Shown here: in pieces, positions 9,130 to 17,196 of the stretch
How the letters are laid out: each line of letters begins with the position of its first letter
How positions within the stretch are numbered: position 1 is the first letter of the stretch
Assembly: GCA_900111435.1 (NCBI GenBank)
Contig: FOIY01000004.1
Span: 124,001 to 188,000 of the forward strand
Length of the DNA stretch: 64,000 nt
Direction: 5' to 3'
DNA from: Ruminococcaceae bacterium KH2T8
GTDB taxonomy: Bacteria > Bacillota > Clostridia > Saccharofermentanales > Saccharofermentanaceae
Made by a program: the position numbers and the translations under genes
The notes under the pieces: generated by a model
What the model was told of the DNA's origin: nothing
The model's input: only the letters and a program-made list of their open reading frames with translations
Databases searched by the model: none

Positions 9130-9774
9130 ATGAGCATTTCAATCGCAGTATTAGGACTTGGAAAGTACGGCAGGAGCCTTGCAGAGAGCATGTATGCATT
9201 AGGCGCGGACGTCATGGTAGTAGATGCCAACGAGAACCTTATAAACGACTTCTCGTCGAAGTCCACGGTAGCTATATGCGCGGACCTCGGTAACGAGGAT
9301 GAGGTAAAGGAGCTTGGCCTGGGCAACATGGATATCGTATGTACGGCCATGGGTTCCAACCTGGCGGCATCTATCCTCTCCGTATCCATCGCCAAGGATC
9401 AGGGCGTGCCTTTCGTTATAGCCAAGTCCGGCTCCCCCAGAATGGCATCTATCTTGAAGAAGGTAGGCGTAGATAAGGTAGTAGATCCCGAGAATGAGAA
9501 CGGACAGAGATCCGCAAGGATACTGGCGTCTTCCTCTGTCCTTGACTTCTTCGACGTAGACGGCAACCTCTGTATGGTAGAGATAAAGCCCAAGAAGAAG
9601 TGGCTTAACAAGAGCCTTGCAGAACTCAATATCCGTAAGGAAAACAACATCAACGTAGTCGGCATGAAGAGCAAGAGCGACAAGTGGTCCTTCGCGGATC
9701 CCCATCGTCCTATAACGGAATCAACTACGCTTCTTGTAGTAATGGAGAAGAAGGCTCTGAAGGACTTCCAGTAA
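9130..9774 (+). CDS. trkA: TrkA/KtrA RCK gating protein
   Basis: A single RCK unit of 214 residues. The Rossmann nucleotide site is GLGKYGRS at residues 8-15 with an acidic strand end (VVDANE). A C-terminal TrkA_C segment covers about 135-214. It binds cytoplasmic nucleotides and gates TrkH. The single-unit length is like KtrA rather than the double E. coli TrkA. Its TAA overlaps the ATG of the response regulator by one base (TAATG), which implies coupled translation. Confidence 0.93.
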   Translation: MSISIAVLGLGKYGRSLAESMYALGADVMVVDANENLINDFSSKSTVAICADLGNEDEVKELGLGNMDIVCTAMGSNLAASILSVSIAKDQGVPFVIAKSGSPRMASILKKVGVDKVVDPENENGQRSARILASSSVLDFFDVDGNLCMVEIKPKKKWLNKSLAELNIRKENNINVVGMKSKSDKWSFADPHRPITESTTLLVVMEKKALKDFQ

Positions 9775-10457
9775 TGTCGAAGATCTTAGTAGTAGAAGAC
9801 GAGAAGGAGATAAATAAGCTCGTATCCGATTTCCTGAGGGAGAACGGACATGAGGTAATATCTCTTTCAGACGGCCTGAAGGCATGTGAGACCGTGGAGA
9901 ATGAAGGCGTAGAACTTGTTCTCCTGGATCTTATGTTGCCGTACAGGAACGGTGACATGGTTCTCTCTGATATAAGAAAGAAGTCTACCGTGCCCGTCAT
10001 CGTAGTCTCTGCCAAGGAGACCACTCAGAATAAGATCGATCTTCTGCGCCTGGGTGCCGACGACTATATAACGAAGCCTTTCGACATGGAGGAGATGCTC
10101 GCCAGGATCGAGAGCAACATAAGAAGGAGCAGCTTCGGCAGCAAAGCGGAAGAGAAGCTTGAATTTAACGGTCTTGTGCTGTCCGAGGAAAACCTTACTG
10201 CTTCACTTGAAGGTCAGGAACTCTCGCTCACCGCTAAGGAATTCAAGATACTGGAGCTTCTCCTGAAGCACCCCGATAAGGTCTTCTCCAAGGCTAATCT
10301 CTTTGAGAGCGTATGGGGAGAGGAATACCTGGCGGAAGATAATGCCCTCAATGTGCATATCAGTAACCTTCGCGCCAAGCTCAAGAACATAAGTCCCGAC
10401 AAGGACTTCATCGATACGGTCTGGGGCATAGGATTCCGCCTTCATAAAGAGGGATAA
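9774..10457 (+). CDS. OmpR-family response regulator
   Basis: The receiver domain (1-115) shows the acidic pair in VVEDE, phospho-acceptor Asp in LLDLMLP (about 54), Thr/Ser in VVSAKE and Lys in ITKPF. A winged-helix DNA-binding domain (130-227) has LTAKEFKILELLL and NVHISNLRAKL, typical of OmpR/PhoB. A longer in-frame ORF begins at 9684, but the ATG at 9774 gives the normal N-terminus and overlaps the trkA stop. No kinase gene is next to it. The only fitting kinase is at 12972-13880, beyond an ABC exporter, so the pair is split by three genes. It may control both the Trk system and the exporter. Confidence 0.9.
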   Translation: MSKILVVEDEKEINKLVSDFLRENGHEVISLSDGLKACETVENEGVELVLLDLMLPYRNGDMVLSDIRKKSTVPVIVVSAKETTQNKIDLLRLGADDYITKPFDMEEMLARIESNIRRSSFGSKAEEKLEFNGLVLSEENLTASLEGQELSLTAKEFKILELLLKHPDKVFSKANLFESVWGEEYLAEDNALNVHISNLRAKLKNISPDKDFIDTVWGIGFRLHKEG

Positions 10458-10585
10458 TGACATTTCTTTAGGACTTTAAGCGCATCTTTAATCTTTCCTT
10501 AGACTTTTTGCTTCCTCTAAAAGCTTTTCTTTAAAGTTGTTTCCTATACTGATATCGTAAACGAAAGGGAAAAGGAGACAGACGA
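10458..10585 (+). promoter_or_regulatory. T-rich promoter region with repeated CTTTA motifs
   Basis: The gap before the ABC gene carries CTTTA at 10466, 10474 and 10486, with related CTTTC and CTTAG further on, then CTTTAAAG near 10528. A TATACT at 10545-10550 could be the -10, but no good -35 is seen. Loosely repeated short motifs upstream of a weak promoter suggest activation by an OmpR-type regulator, most likely the one just upstream. This is inference. Confidence 0.35.
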
Positions 10586-11509
10586 ATGGATTCGATCATA
10601 CTTGAAGCAAAAGGGATAACAAAGAAGTATCGTCAGACATTAGCCCTCGACAACGTGGAATTAAAGCTTCAAAAGGGAAAGATATACGGCTTTATAGGCC
10701 AGAACGGAGCAGGTAAGACCACATTCCTTCGAATGGTAACGGGACTGGCGTTCCCTACGAGCGGTGAGCTCAGCCTCTGGGGCAAGACAGGTGAAAAGGA
10801 TCTGCAGGAGCAGCGAAAGAGGATAGGCTGCATCATTGAAGGTCCCGCGCTCTACCCCGGCATGACCGCTTATCAGAATCTGGAAGTACAGCGCCTTCAA
10901 AGGGGCATCCCCGATAAGAGCATCATCGATAAGACCTTAAAGATGGTAGGACTTGCTGATACAGGCAGGAAGAAGGTAAGGAACTTCTCCCTCGGCATGA
11001 AGCAGAGACTCGGTATTGCCATCGCACTTCTTAATACCCCCGAGTTCCTTATCCTGGATGAGCCTATAAACGGACTCGATCCCCAGGGTATCGTAGACGT
11101 AAGAAATCTTATCAAGAGCCTTAATAAGGAATACGGCATGAGCATTATCATCTCAAGCCACATCCTGGAGGAGCTCTACAATACTGCTACTGATTTCATT
11201 CTCATCGATCACGGAAGGATCATCGAGGAACTCTCAGAGGAAGAGCTCAATGAGAAGTGTAAGCAGCATATTGCCATCAAGGCTACGGATACGAATAAGG
11301 CCATCATGGTCCTGGAGGAGAAACTTCATACGGATAAGTTCAAGGTGATGCCTGACAACACCATTCAGCTTTATGACTTCCTGAACGATACCGAGAAGGT
11401 TGCGGTAGAACTGTCGCAGAATGGAGTCATCGTCACGGGTCTTACTGTAACCGGAGACACATTAGAGCAGTATTTCCTCGATAAGATCGGGGGTGGAAAG
11501 CGTGACTAA
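10586..11509 (+). CDS. ABC exporter ATPase, BcrA/lantibiotic-immunity type
   Basis: The ATPase domain (1-225) has Walker A GQNGAGKTTF, signature FSLGMKQRL, and Walker B with LILDEPINGLDP. A further 80 residues form the C-terminal part usual for BcrA-like subunits. With the two permeases downstream it would form an exporter that protects against, or releases, peptides or lipid-targeting antibiotics. The next gene starts inside its 3' end, showing tight coupling. The presence of a response regulator and kinase around it fits a stress-inducible detoxification unit. Confidence 0.9.
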   Translation: MDSIILEAKGITKKYRQTLALDNVELKLQKGKIYGFIGQNGAGKTTFLRMVTGLAFPTSGELSLWGKTGEKDLQEQRKRIGCIIEGPALYPGMTAYQNLEVQRLQRGIPDKSIIDKTLKMVGLADTGRKKVRNFSLGMKQRLGIAIALLNTPEFLILDEPINGLDPQGIVDVRNLIKSLNKEYGMSIIISSHILEELYNTATDFILIDHGRIIEELSEEELNEKCKQHIAIKATDTNKAIMVLEEKLHTDKFKVMPDNTIQLYDFLNDTEKVAVELSQNGVIVTGLTVTGDTLEQYFLDKIGGGKRD

Positions 11510-12182
11510 GCTTATAAGAGCTGAAGTCTACAAGCTCACTCACAGTCTGTATCCGTGGGGGATATGGCTTGCTTATCTGGCGTTTTCCGCCGTGTTGGTC
11601 AGGGACCATACGGGAGAGTTCACTTATCTGAGATCCGCGATCTATCCCATCACATTCCTGCAATTTCTTATAGTTGGCCTCTCAGCCGTCTGTCTCGGAA
11701 ATGAGTTCAATCTAAGAGTCATACAGGGATGTGTCAGTTCGGGCCATAGCAGGGCCGGTGTCTTCTGTGCCAAGACCTTTATCTACTCCATAAGTACTCT
11801 TATGATCAACGAACTGACACTTTTGTTCTTTGGTATTCAGGGATGGATGGTAAGAGGTGAGACCATCGATGCGAGCTTGATGATCGGAATGGTCCCGTCA
11901 CTTTTAGCAATGAATATGGTGCCGCTGTTTGTCGCTTTCCTTTCTAAGAATTCCGGTAAGGCCATGGGATTCGGTTGTCTTGCATATGCGCTTCAGGTGG
12001 CATCGCTTAACACTCCCGGTATTACCGAGAAGGCTGTCTACTTGCCTTACGGCCATATGTTCATAGCTTTCAGGGACGGAGCATTCAGTCACTATCCTGT
12101 GATCCTTGCCGTGGATATCGTCTGGATCCTTGTATTTCTTACTGGATCATATCTGGCATTCCGCCGCAGTGATCTGAAATGA
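11502..12182 (+). CDS. ABC exporter permease (first)
   Basis: The protein has 226 residues with about six hydrophobic helices and the usual N-terminus of ABC-2 permeases (LIRAEVYKLTHSLYPWG). A conserved LGNEF...GCVSSGHSR segment near 65-85 recurs in the second permease (LGNEF...SEVASGHSR), so the two are paralogues. The GTG at 11502 follows GGTGG at a workable distance and is preferred over the GTG at 11493. Both overlap the ATPase gene. Confidence 0.8.
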   Translation: MTKLIRAEVYKLTHSLYPWGIWLAYLAFSAVLVRDHTGEFTYLRSAIYPITFLQFLIVGLSAVCLGNEFNLRVIQGCVSSGHSRAGVFCAKTFIYSISTLMINELTLLFFGIQGWMVRGETIDASLMIGMVPSLLAMNMVPLFVAFLSKNSGKAMGFGCLAYALQVASLNTPGITEKAVYLPYGHMFIAFRDGAFSHYPVILAVDIVWILVFLTGSYLAFRRSDLK

Positions 12183-12197
12183 TGTGGAGGTAATAAA

Positions 12198-12959
12198 ATG
12201 AGTAATCTTTTAAGGGCGGAGCGCTATAAGCTCCTTCGTGATCCTATATTTCTTATATGTATTGCAGTTATGTTTATACTAGGCTTTGTTATGGCTGACG
12301 GCTACAGGGAAGCAGCTAACGGTCTGGACTCGATGATACCCGTCAGTTCCATATCGGGAATGTTCAACTCCGCGGTATCAGACATATCCCTGCTTACCCT
12401 CTTTATCCCCGGCCTTCTGGCACTGGATCTGGGCAATGAATTCTCGCAGCGCGTCTTAAGTTCCGAAGTTGCTTCAGGACACAGCAGAAGAGATATCTTC
12501 TTGAGTAAGGCGATAGTCAACTTTATCGGATATAACCTTGTATGTTTTGTCTATCCTGTCGCAGGAATCATCAAGGAGTTCGGATATTTCGGTGTCGGGG
12601 ATATAGCAGATAACAGTCTCAATATCCTGAGGACCACCATCTATATGTTCTTTCTCATAGGCGCTTTGTTCTTTATCGCGATGGCAGCATCATTCGTCAT
12701 AAAGAACGGGATCGTGGCAGCCATAGTTACCACTGTTTTGAACTTCGGTTTGATGATGACTTTTGTATACGCAAAGGCTTATACCTGGGTAACATATATC
12801 CATCCGATGTATAACTTAAGGATCATAACCATGACGGGCGGATCAACGTTCAAGGGGTCAGGAATGTTCGATATCCCTTCCATCGTTACCTGTCTTGTCT
12901 GGATAGGATCATGTAGTATCATTATCTGGATGACCTTTAAGAAGGCTGATCTTAAGTAA
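12198..12959 (+). CDS. ABC exporter permease (second)
   Basis: This 253-residue, six-helix ABC-2 permease is a paralogue of the preceding gene (shared LLRAERYKL start and LGNEF/SGHSR loop). The two permeases probably form a heterodimer with two copies of the ATPase. A GGAGG precedes the ATG. The gene is followed after 12 bases by a histidine kinase, so the transcript likely continues. Confidence 0.82.
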   Translation: MSNLLRAERYKLLRDPIFLICIAVMFILGFVMADGYREAANGLDSMIPVSSISGMFNSAVSDISLLTLFIPGLLALDLGNEFSQRVLSSEVASGHSRRDIFLSKAIVNFIGYNLVCFVYPVAGIIKEFGYFGVGDIADNSLNILRTTIYMFFLIGALFFIAMAASFVIKNGIVAAIVTTVLNFGLMMTFVYAKAYTWVTYIHPMYNLRIITMTGGSTFKGSGMFDIPSIVTCLVWIGSCSIIIWMTFKKADLK

Positions 12960-12971
12960 ATCATAAGGGAG

Positions 12972-13880
12972 GTGTCCGGCATAATCTACGCTGTCGTATT
13001 GTTCGCACTTATAGCAGCAATTCTGCTATACAGGCTCATCAAGCTTCGAAGGGAGATAAGAAGTATCTCCTCACAGCTTGAAGCGCTCGTAGCGGGCGAC
13101 ACGGAGAAGATGCTGGACATTACCTTTGTAGATAAGGAGCTTGAGAGGCTCGCAGGTCTTTTCAATCAGTATAACGACAGGCAGCGCATGCTCGTGGCAG
13201 GAGCCATGAAGGACGAGCAGTTCTTGAAGGACTCTGTTGCCAATATCTCACATGACTTAAGGACTCCTCTTACGGTCATCCTGGGACATCTGCAGCTCAT
13301 GGATCGCAAGGAACTTACTGCCGATCAGAACGAGCGAATGGATATCGTTCTTAACAAGGCGATGCGGATGAAGGAACTGGTAGATGCCTTCTACGAGTAT
13401 TCCCTTATCACCACATCCAGGACGGAGCTCAAGGTAGAGAGATTCAATGTATTAAATGTCCTGACGGAGCTTATTACAGAGAGCATCCCTGCTATGGAAG
13501 AGAAGGGGATAACACCCGAGATAGACCTTCCCGAGCATTCCGTATATATGAATTCTGACAGGATCATCACCGAGAGGATATTCCAGAACCTCATAACCAA
13601 TGCCATACGATATTCCGCAGGCAATATCGCCATCTGCATGAAGACAGCAAGCAAAAAGATGACTGTCACCATAAGTAATCCCATCCCGGAAGACAGCGAG
13701 CTCGATCCTGACAGGATGTTCGACAGGTTCTATACGGGAGATGCCTCCAGGAACAGCGGAGGAACGGGTCTCGGCCTTGCAGTAGTCAAGGAATTCACCA
13801 ATAAGCTTCAAGGCATCGTAGAGGCTCAAAGAGAGGGCAATAAGCTCACTATAAGGTTGGAACTTCCCTGCGAAGGGTGA
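12972..13880 (+). CDS. Sensor histidine kinase
   Basis: There is one N-terminal membrane helix (about 4-22) and no extracellular domain, then a linker. A HisKA domain carries SHDLRTPLT (phospho-His near 95), and an ATPase domain has an N box (NLITNAIRYS) and GGTGLGLAVVKEF. Lacking a sensing domain, it fits the kinases that sense through a neighbouring ABC transporter. Likely partner: the regulator at 9774. The start is uncertain. The GTG at 12972 overlaps the last base of the only good Shine-Dalgarno (AAGGGAGG, 12965-12972), while the in-frame codon at the ideal eight-base distance is ATA at 12981. Confidence 0.87.
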   Translation: MSGIIYAVVLFALIAAILLYRLIKLRREIRSISSQLEALVAGDTEKMLDITFVDKELERLAGLFNQYNDRQRMLVAGAMKDEQFLKDSVANISHDLRTPLTVILGHLQLMDRKELTADQNERMDIVLNKAMRMKELVDAFYEYSLITTSRTELKVERFNVLNVLTELITESIPAMEEKGITPEIDLPEHSVYMNSDRIITERIFQNLITNAIRYSAGNIAICMKTASKKMTVTISNPIPEDSELDPDRMFDRFYTGDASRNSGGTGLGLAVVKEFTNKLQGIVEAQREGNKLTIRLELPCEG

Positions 13881-13887
13881 GACATGA

Positions 13888-14325
13888 TCAGCTTACCTTA
13901 GGTTCACCATATTCGCGCCTCATTGCTTCGGTAGAGATGACCCATTGCTTGCCGTATTTGCAAGCGTCGATACCGTTTATCAGCTTTCCATAGGAGATCG
14001 CTTTGCGAAGCGTACTCTCATTCAATCCCCAAAGCTCTGTCGCATCTGTGAATGCCATAAGGCCGTCGAAGGGGGTCTTTATTGTCTTTCCGTTCTCGAA
14101 CAGCTCATCGCATGAAAGATCCAGATCGTCATTCCAGATGATCCCGTAGCCGCCTACGTCGACTTCAACTTCAGAGAACAGCTCGGGTGATTCTTGCAGA
14201 GTCTTAAATGATGCCCATTTATTGAACAGGTGCTCTACTTCGTAGATCTTAGTTACTCCCTCTGCAAATTGGATGCTCAAACAGAAGTCAGGGAGAGGAC
14301 TTACCGCTTTAATCTTGTGGAACAT
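13888..14325 (-). CDS. DUF2442 protein with helix-turn-helix tail, antitoxin-like
   Basis: Residues 1-85 resemble DUF2442 (LSIQFAEGVTKIYEVEHLF, then GGYGIIWNDDLDLSCDELF), a family often paired with DUF4160 as a toxin-antitoxin-like couple. Residues about 90-145 look like a DNA-binding segment (LWGLNESTLRKAISYGKL, then the K-Q-W and R-R-E-Y turns), as in MerR/excisionase-like helices. GGAGG sits seven bases upstream of the ATG. It is the second gene of an operon behind a DUF4160-like ORF, 12 bases apart. The DNA-binding tail makes it the probable repressor of the operator at 14520-14535. It overlaps nothing on the kinase side. Confidence 0.75.
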   Translation of the reverse strand: MFHKIKAVSPLPDFCLSIQFAEGVTKIYEVEHLFNKWASFKTLQESPELFSEVEVDVGGYGIIWNDDLDLSCDELFENGKTIKTPFDGLMAFTDATELWGLNESTLRKAISYGKLINGIDACKYGKQWVISTEAMRREYGEPKVS

Positions 14326-14337
14326 GTGATTACCTCC

Positions 14338-14502
14338 TTATTCAAGTGGGGATAATGGCTTGAATTCCTGTGTATCCCACATGTGGAAGAGTTCTTTCTG
14401 GTGTATTTGAACCCATTCTCGGATCATGGTCAGTATCTTTGGCGGCAATTGTCCCTCCATAACTTCATATGTCTGAATGTCTATGGCAGCTACCTCCTCC
14501 AT
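14338..14502 (-). CDS. Short DUF4160-like protein, N-terminally shortened
   Basis: This 54-residue frame was found by reading the reverse strand upstream of the DUF2442 gene. AIDIQTYEVMEGQLPPK and the following MIREWVQIHQKELF plus a final PLSPLE match the C-terminal two thirds of DUF4160 proteins. The family's N-terminal part, with the PPHFH segment, is absent and is not encoded further upstream in any frame. The promoter -10 lies only 12 bases before the ATG, leaving almost no leader. A GGAGGAGG inside codons 1-4 would instead serve an ATA at codon 7. It is either a shortened functional partner or a decayed toxin. Confidence 0.55.
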   Translation of the reverse strand: MEEVAAIDIQTYEVMEGQLPPKILTMIREWVQIHQKELFHMWDTQEFKPLSPLE

Positions 14503-14514
14503 GAGCTCATAAAG

Positions 14515-14543
14515 ATTATATCACGATACCGTGATGTAATCAA
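14515..14543 (-). promoter_or_regulatory. Promoter with palindromic operator for the DUF4160/DUF2442 operon
   Basis: On the minus strand, TTGATT (14543-14538) and a perfect TATAAT (14520-14515) are exactly 17 bases apart. The spacer holds the inverted repeat ATCACG-N4-CGTGAT (14520-14535). A repressor bound there would block RNA polymerase directly. Autorepression by the DUF2442 protein or the complex is inferred. Confidence 0.75.
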
Positions 14544-14638
14544 CGTTGTATTTTCTTGTGGGAGTGATAGGCTATAGATGTTACCAAGACGATATTTCTC
14601 AATAAGTACACCTTAGATGGCAGTCCTGGGTGAGGTTT

Positions 14639-14752
14639 TCATTTACGTCTATACCGCGAGTCGAGGTACGTAAATAGTTTCAATAACAGTGCAACGACAC
14701 CGATCAGTAAACTGAGGATATCGCGTAACAATGTTAAAGCCCCTGAAACCGT
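14639..14752 (-). pseudogene. Possible remnant of a small holin-like/TxpA-like membrane peptide
   Basis: The frame from 14752 to the TGA at 14641-14639 reads 37 residues: TVSGALTLLRDILSLL, a run of hydrophobic residues, then YLDSRYRRK. One helix with a basic tail, and TVSxALTL near the start, resemble small type I toxin/holin-like peptides of Firmicutes. There is no ATG, GTG or TTG and no ribosome site at the expected position (the preceding codon is CTT), so it would be a decayed copy. In the rest of 14503-14795 only the hairpin listed next and an ATTTACGT/ACGTAAAT inverted repeat were seen. Confidence 0.25.
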
Positions 14753-14778
14753 AAGGCTCCAAGGGCTTTTGTTGTTTT
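14736..14778 (+). terminator. Stem-loop with T-rich tail
   Basis: AAAGCCC (14736-14742) pairs with GGGCTTT (14763-14769), followed on the plus strand by TTGTTGTTTT. The T-tail suggests plus-strand termination, although no plus-strand gene precedes it. On the minus strand it would lie just after serA but without a T-tract. Confidence 0.4.
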
Positions 14779-14795
14779 AGTAGTGGAGAGGATCC

Positions 14796-15959
14796 TTACT
14801 TAACGATCCTGACTCTGAGTACGCCGTCGATCTTGCTGATCTCATCTACCATGGATGAGTCAGCCTTGCCGTCGATGTCGATGATGGTGTAAGCGTAGTC
14901 GCCTCTGGACTTGCTTACCATCTCGGGAACATTGATGGAGAGCTTAGCGAACAGTCCCGTGAACTGTGTGAGCATGTTGGGGATGTTCTTGTGGCATACG
15001 GTAACTCTGGACTCGTACTGGCAAAGACCAGCGTCACATCTGGGATAGTTAACGGAGTTGATTACGTTACCGTTCTCGATGAAATCGCGGATCTGCTTAA
15101 CTGCCATGATAGCGCAGTTGTCTTCGGACTCTGCCGTAGAAGCACCGAGGTGAGGAGTAACGATGATGTTCTCCTTGCCTACTACAGTGGGGTTAGCGAA
15201 GTCTGTAACGTACTTAGCTACGTGACCTTCTGCAACAGCCTTTACCATAGCCTCTTCGTCTACGAGGATGTCTCTTGCGAAGTTAAGGAAGATAACGCCC
15301 TTCTTCATCTTGGAGATAGCCTCTGCATCTACCATACCCTTTGTAGAATCAAGAAGAGGTACGTGGATCGTGATGTAATCGCAATCTGTGTAGATGTCGT
15401 TTACGTTAGTGATGTGCTTAACGGCTCTGCTGATGTTCCAAGCTGCATCTACGGAAACATAAGGATCGAAGCCGTATACTTCCATTCCGAGGCCTACAGC
15501 TGCGTTAGCAACCTGAGCACCGATGGCACCAAGACCGATAACACCGAGCTTCTTGCCCTTGATCTCAGAACCTGCGAAAGCCTTCTTAGCCTTCTCTGCT
15601 GTCTTGCCGATAGCTTCGTCAGCCTTATTCTCCTGGCACCAGTTAGCACCTCCGATGATTCCTCTTGAACCGTAGATAAGAGCTGCGATAACGAGCTCCT
15701 TAACGCCGTTAGCGTTAGCTCCGGGTGTATTGAATACTACGACACCCTCGGAAGCGTACTTATCGAGAGGGATATTGTTGACACCTGCACCTGCTCTTGC
15801 AACTGCGATAGTATCCTTGGAGAGCTCAAGCTCGTGCATTGCAGCACTTCTTACGAGGATAGCATCAGCTTCGTTAGTATTCTCAGTGATCGTATAGTTA
15901 TCGCCAAAGAGGTCTGTACCGCACTTGGCGATGGGATTGAGGCAATTGATCTTGTACAT
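14796..15959 (-). CDS. serA: D-3-phosphoglycerate dehydrogenase
   Basis: A 387-residue member of the 2-hydroxyacid dehydrogenase family. The NAD site is GVIGLGAIGAQVA near 140-152, the catalytic Arg lies in NFARD, and the catalytic His in TPHLGAST. A C-terminal ACT domain (about 315-387) is present, which usually senses serine. The length is the short form common in Clostridia, without the extra intervening domain. It oxidises 3-phosphoglycerate to 3-phosphohydroxypyruvate, the first step of serine synthesis. The ATG overlaps the serC stop by one base, so the order serC-serA is one translationally coupled operon. Confidence 0.95.
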   Translation of the reverse strand: MYKINCLNPIAKCGTDLFGDNYTITENTNEADAILVRSAAMHELELSKDTIAVARAGAGVNNIPLDKYASEGVVVFNTPGANANGVKELVIAALIYGSRGIIGGANWCQENKADEAIGKTAEKAKKAFAGSEIKGKKLGVIGLGAIGAQVANAAVGLGMEVYGFDPYVSVDAAWNISRAVKHITNVNDIYTDCDYITIHVPLLDSTKGMVDAEAISKMKKGVIFLNFARDILVDEEAMVKAVAEGHVAKYVTDFANPTVVGKENIIVTPHLGASTAESEDNCAIMAVKQIRDFIENGNVINSVNYPRCDAGLCQYESRVTVCHKNIPNMLTQFTGLFAKLSINVPEMVSKSRGDYAYTIIDIDGKADSSMVDEISKIDGVLRVRIVK

Positions 15960-17041
15960 TAAGCGTTCTCCTCCTCATACTTCTTAAGGAAATCTACGAG
16001 AGCCTTAACACCCTCGATAGGCATTGCATTGTAGATGGAAGCACGAAGACCGCCGACGCTCTTGTGGCCCTTAAGGTTATCAAAACCTGCTGCCTTGGTA
16101 GCTGCAACAACAGCTGCGTCCTTATCTGCATCGCCTGTTACGAAAGGAACGTTCATAAGGGAACGGAATTCCTTTTCGACAGTACCGTGGAACATCTTGC
16201 TGTTGTCAAGGAAGTCGTAAAGGATAGCTGCCTTCTCTTCGTTGATCTTATTCATAGCCTCAAGACCGCCGATGGACTTAAGGTACTTGAATACCTTGCC
16301 GCAAACGTAGATAGCCCAGCAGTTAGGTGTGTTGTACATGGAACCTGCATTTGCATGTGTGTCGTATCTCATGTATACGGGAGTATTCTCCGGGATATCC
16401 TCGCGGATGAGATCCTCACGGATGATAACGATAGAAAGACCTGCAGGACCGATATTCTTCTGAACACCGCCGTAGATCATACCGTAGTCGGATACGTTGC
16501 AGGGCTTGCTCAGGAACATGGAAGACTGATCTGCAACAAGGATCTTGCCCTTTGTGTTGGGAAGAGTCTGGAATGTCGTACCGTGGATCGTCTCGTTCTC
16601 ACAGATATATACATAGTCAGCGTCATCATCGATGGCGAGATCTGAGCAGTCAGGGATGTAACTGAAGTTCTTATCTGCTGAAGTAGCTACGATGTTCACC
16701 TTACCGAACTTCTTAGCTTCCGTAGCAGCCTTCTTGGACCATGCACCCGTAACGATGTAATCAGCGACACCGTTCTTCATAAGGTTCATAGGGATCATTG
16801 AGAACTGAAGTGTAGCACCGCCCTGGATGAAGAGTACCTTGTAGTTATCAGGGATACCCATAAGCTCACGAAGATCTGCTTCAGCTTCATCAGCGATCTG
16901 CTGGAAGACCTTGGATCTGTGGGACATCTCCATTACACTCATTCCGCTTCCCTTATAATCGAGAAGCTCTGCCTGGATCTCCTCAAGTACGGGGAGCGGC
17001 ATTGTAGCAGGACCTGCTGAAAAGTTGTAAACTCTAGCCAT
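15959..17041 (-). CDS. serC: Phosphoserine aminotransferase
   Basis: The 360-residue sequence from MARVYNFSAGPATMP is a typical SerC of aminotransferase class V. The PLP lysine lies in GGVQKNIGPAG, and the C-terminal motif GGLRASIYNAMP is conserved. It makes phosphoserine from phosphohydroxypyruvate and glutamate. An earlier in-frame ATG at 17056 overlaps the ribosome site itself; GGAGG sits eight bases before the ATG at 17041, so that one is used. No serB is nearby. Confidence 0.95.
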   Translation of the reverse strand: MARVYNFSAGPATMPLPVLEEIQAELLDYKGSGMSVMEMSHRSKVFQQIADEAEADLRELMGIPDNYKVLFIQGGATLQFSMIPMNLMKNGVADYIVTGAWSKKAATEAKKFGKVNIVATSADKNFSYIPDCSDLAIDDDADYVYICENETIHGTTFQTLPNTKGKILVADQSSMFLSKPCNVSDYGMIYGGVQKNIGPAGLSIVIIREDLIREDIPENTPVYMRYDTHANAGSMYNTPNCWAIYVCGKVFKYLKSIGGLEAMNKINEEKAAILYDFLDNSKMFHGTVEKEFRSLMNVPFVTGDADKDAAVVAATKAAGFDNLKGHKSVGGLRASIYNAMPIEGVKALVDFLKKYEEENA

Positions 17042-17135
17042 TTGACTGACCTCCATATCTTTAAATACATATTTAATGCATAAACTTCCCCAATTATACA
17101 GTCATAAAACACGCAGTTCAATGTGTTGCAGGCAT

Positions 17136-17165
17136 AAGAAAAGCCGACAGAACGGGTCTGTCGGC
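17136..17165 (-). terminator. Terminator downstream of fumC
   Basis: Minus-strand stem GCCGACAGA/TCTGTCGGC (17143-17165, loop of five) is followed by TTTTCTT. It separates fumC from the serC-serA operon. Confidence 0.85.
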
Positions 17166-17196
17166 TGTGAAAGTTGATATATAAGACTAATGAAAA

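Noticed and set aside
14991-15668. 225-residue plus-strand frame
   Set aside because: It lies wholly inside serA, whose motifs are unmistakable; the frame is Cys/Val-rich as antisense shadows are.
17042-17135. T-box or serine-linked leader ahead of serC
   Set aside because: Less than 100 bases to the fumC terminator and no T-box core sequence.
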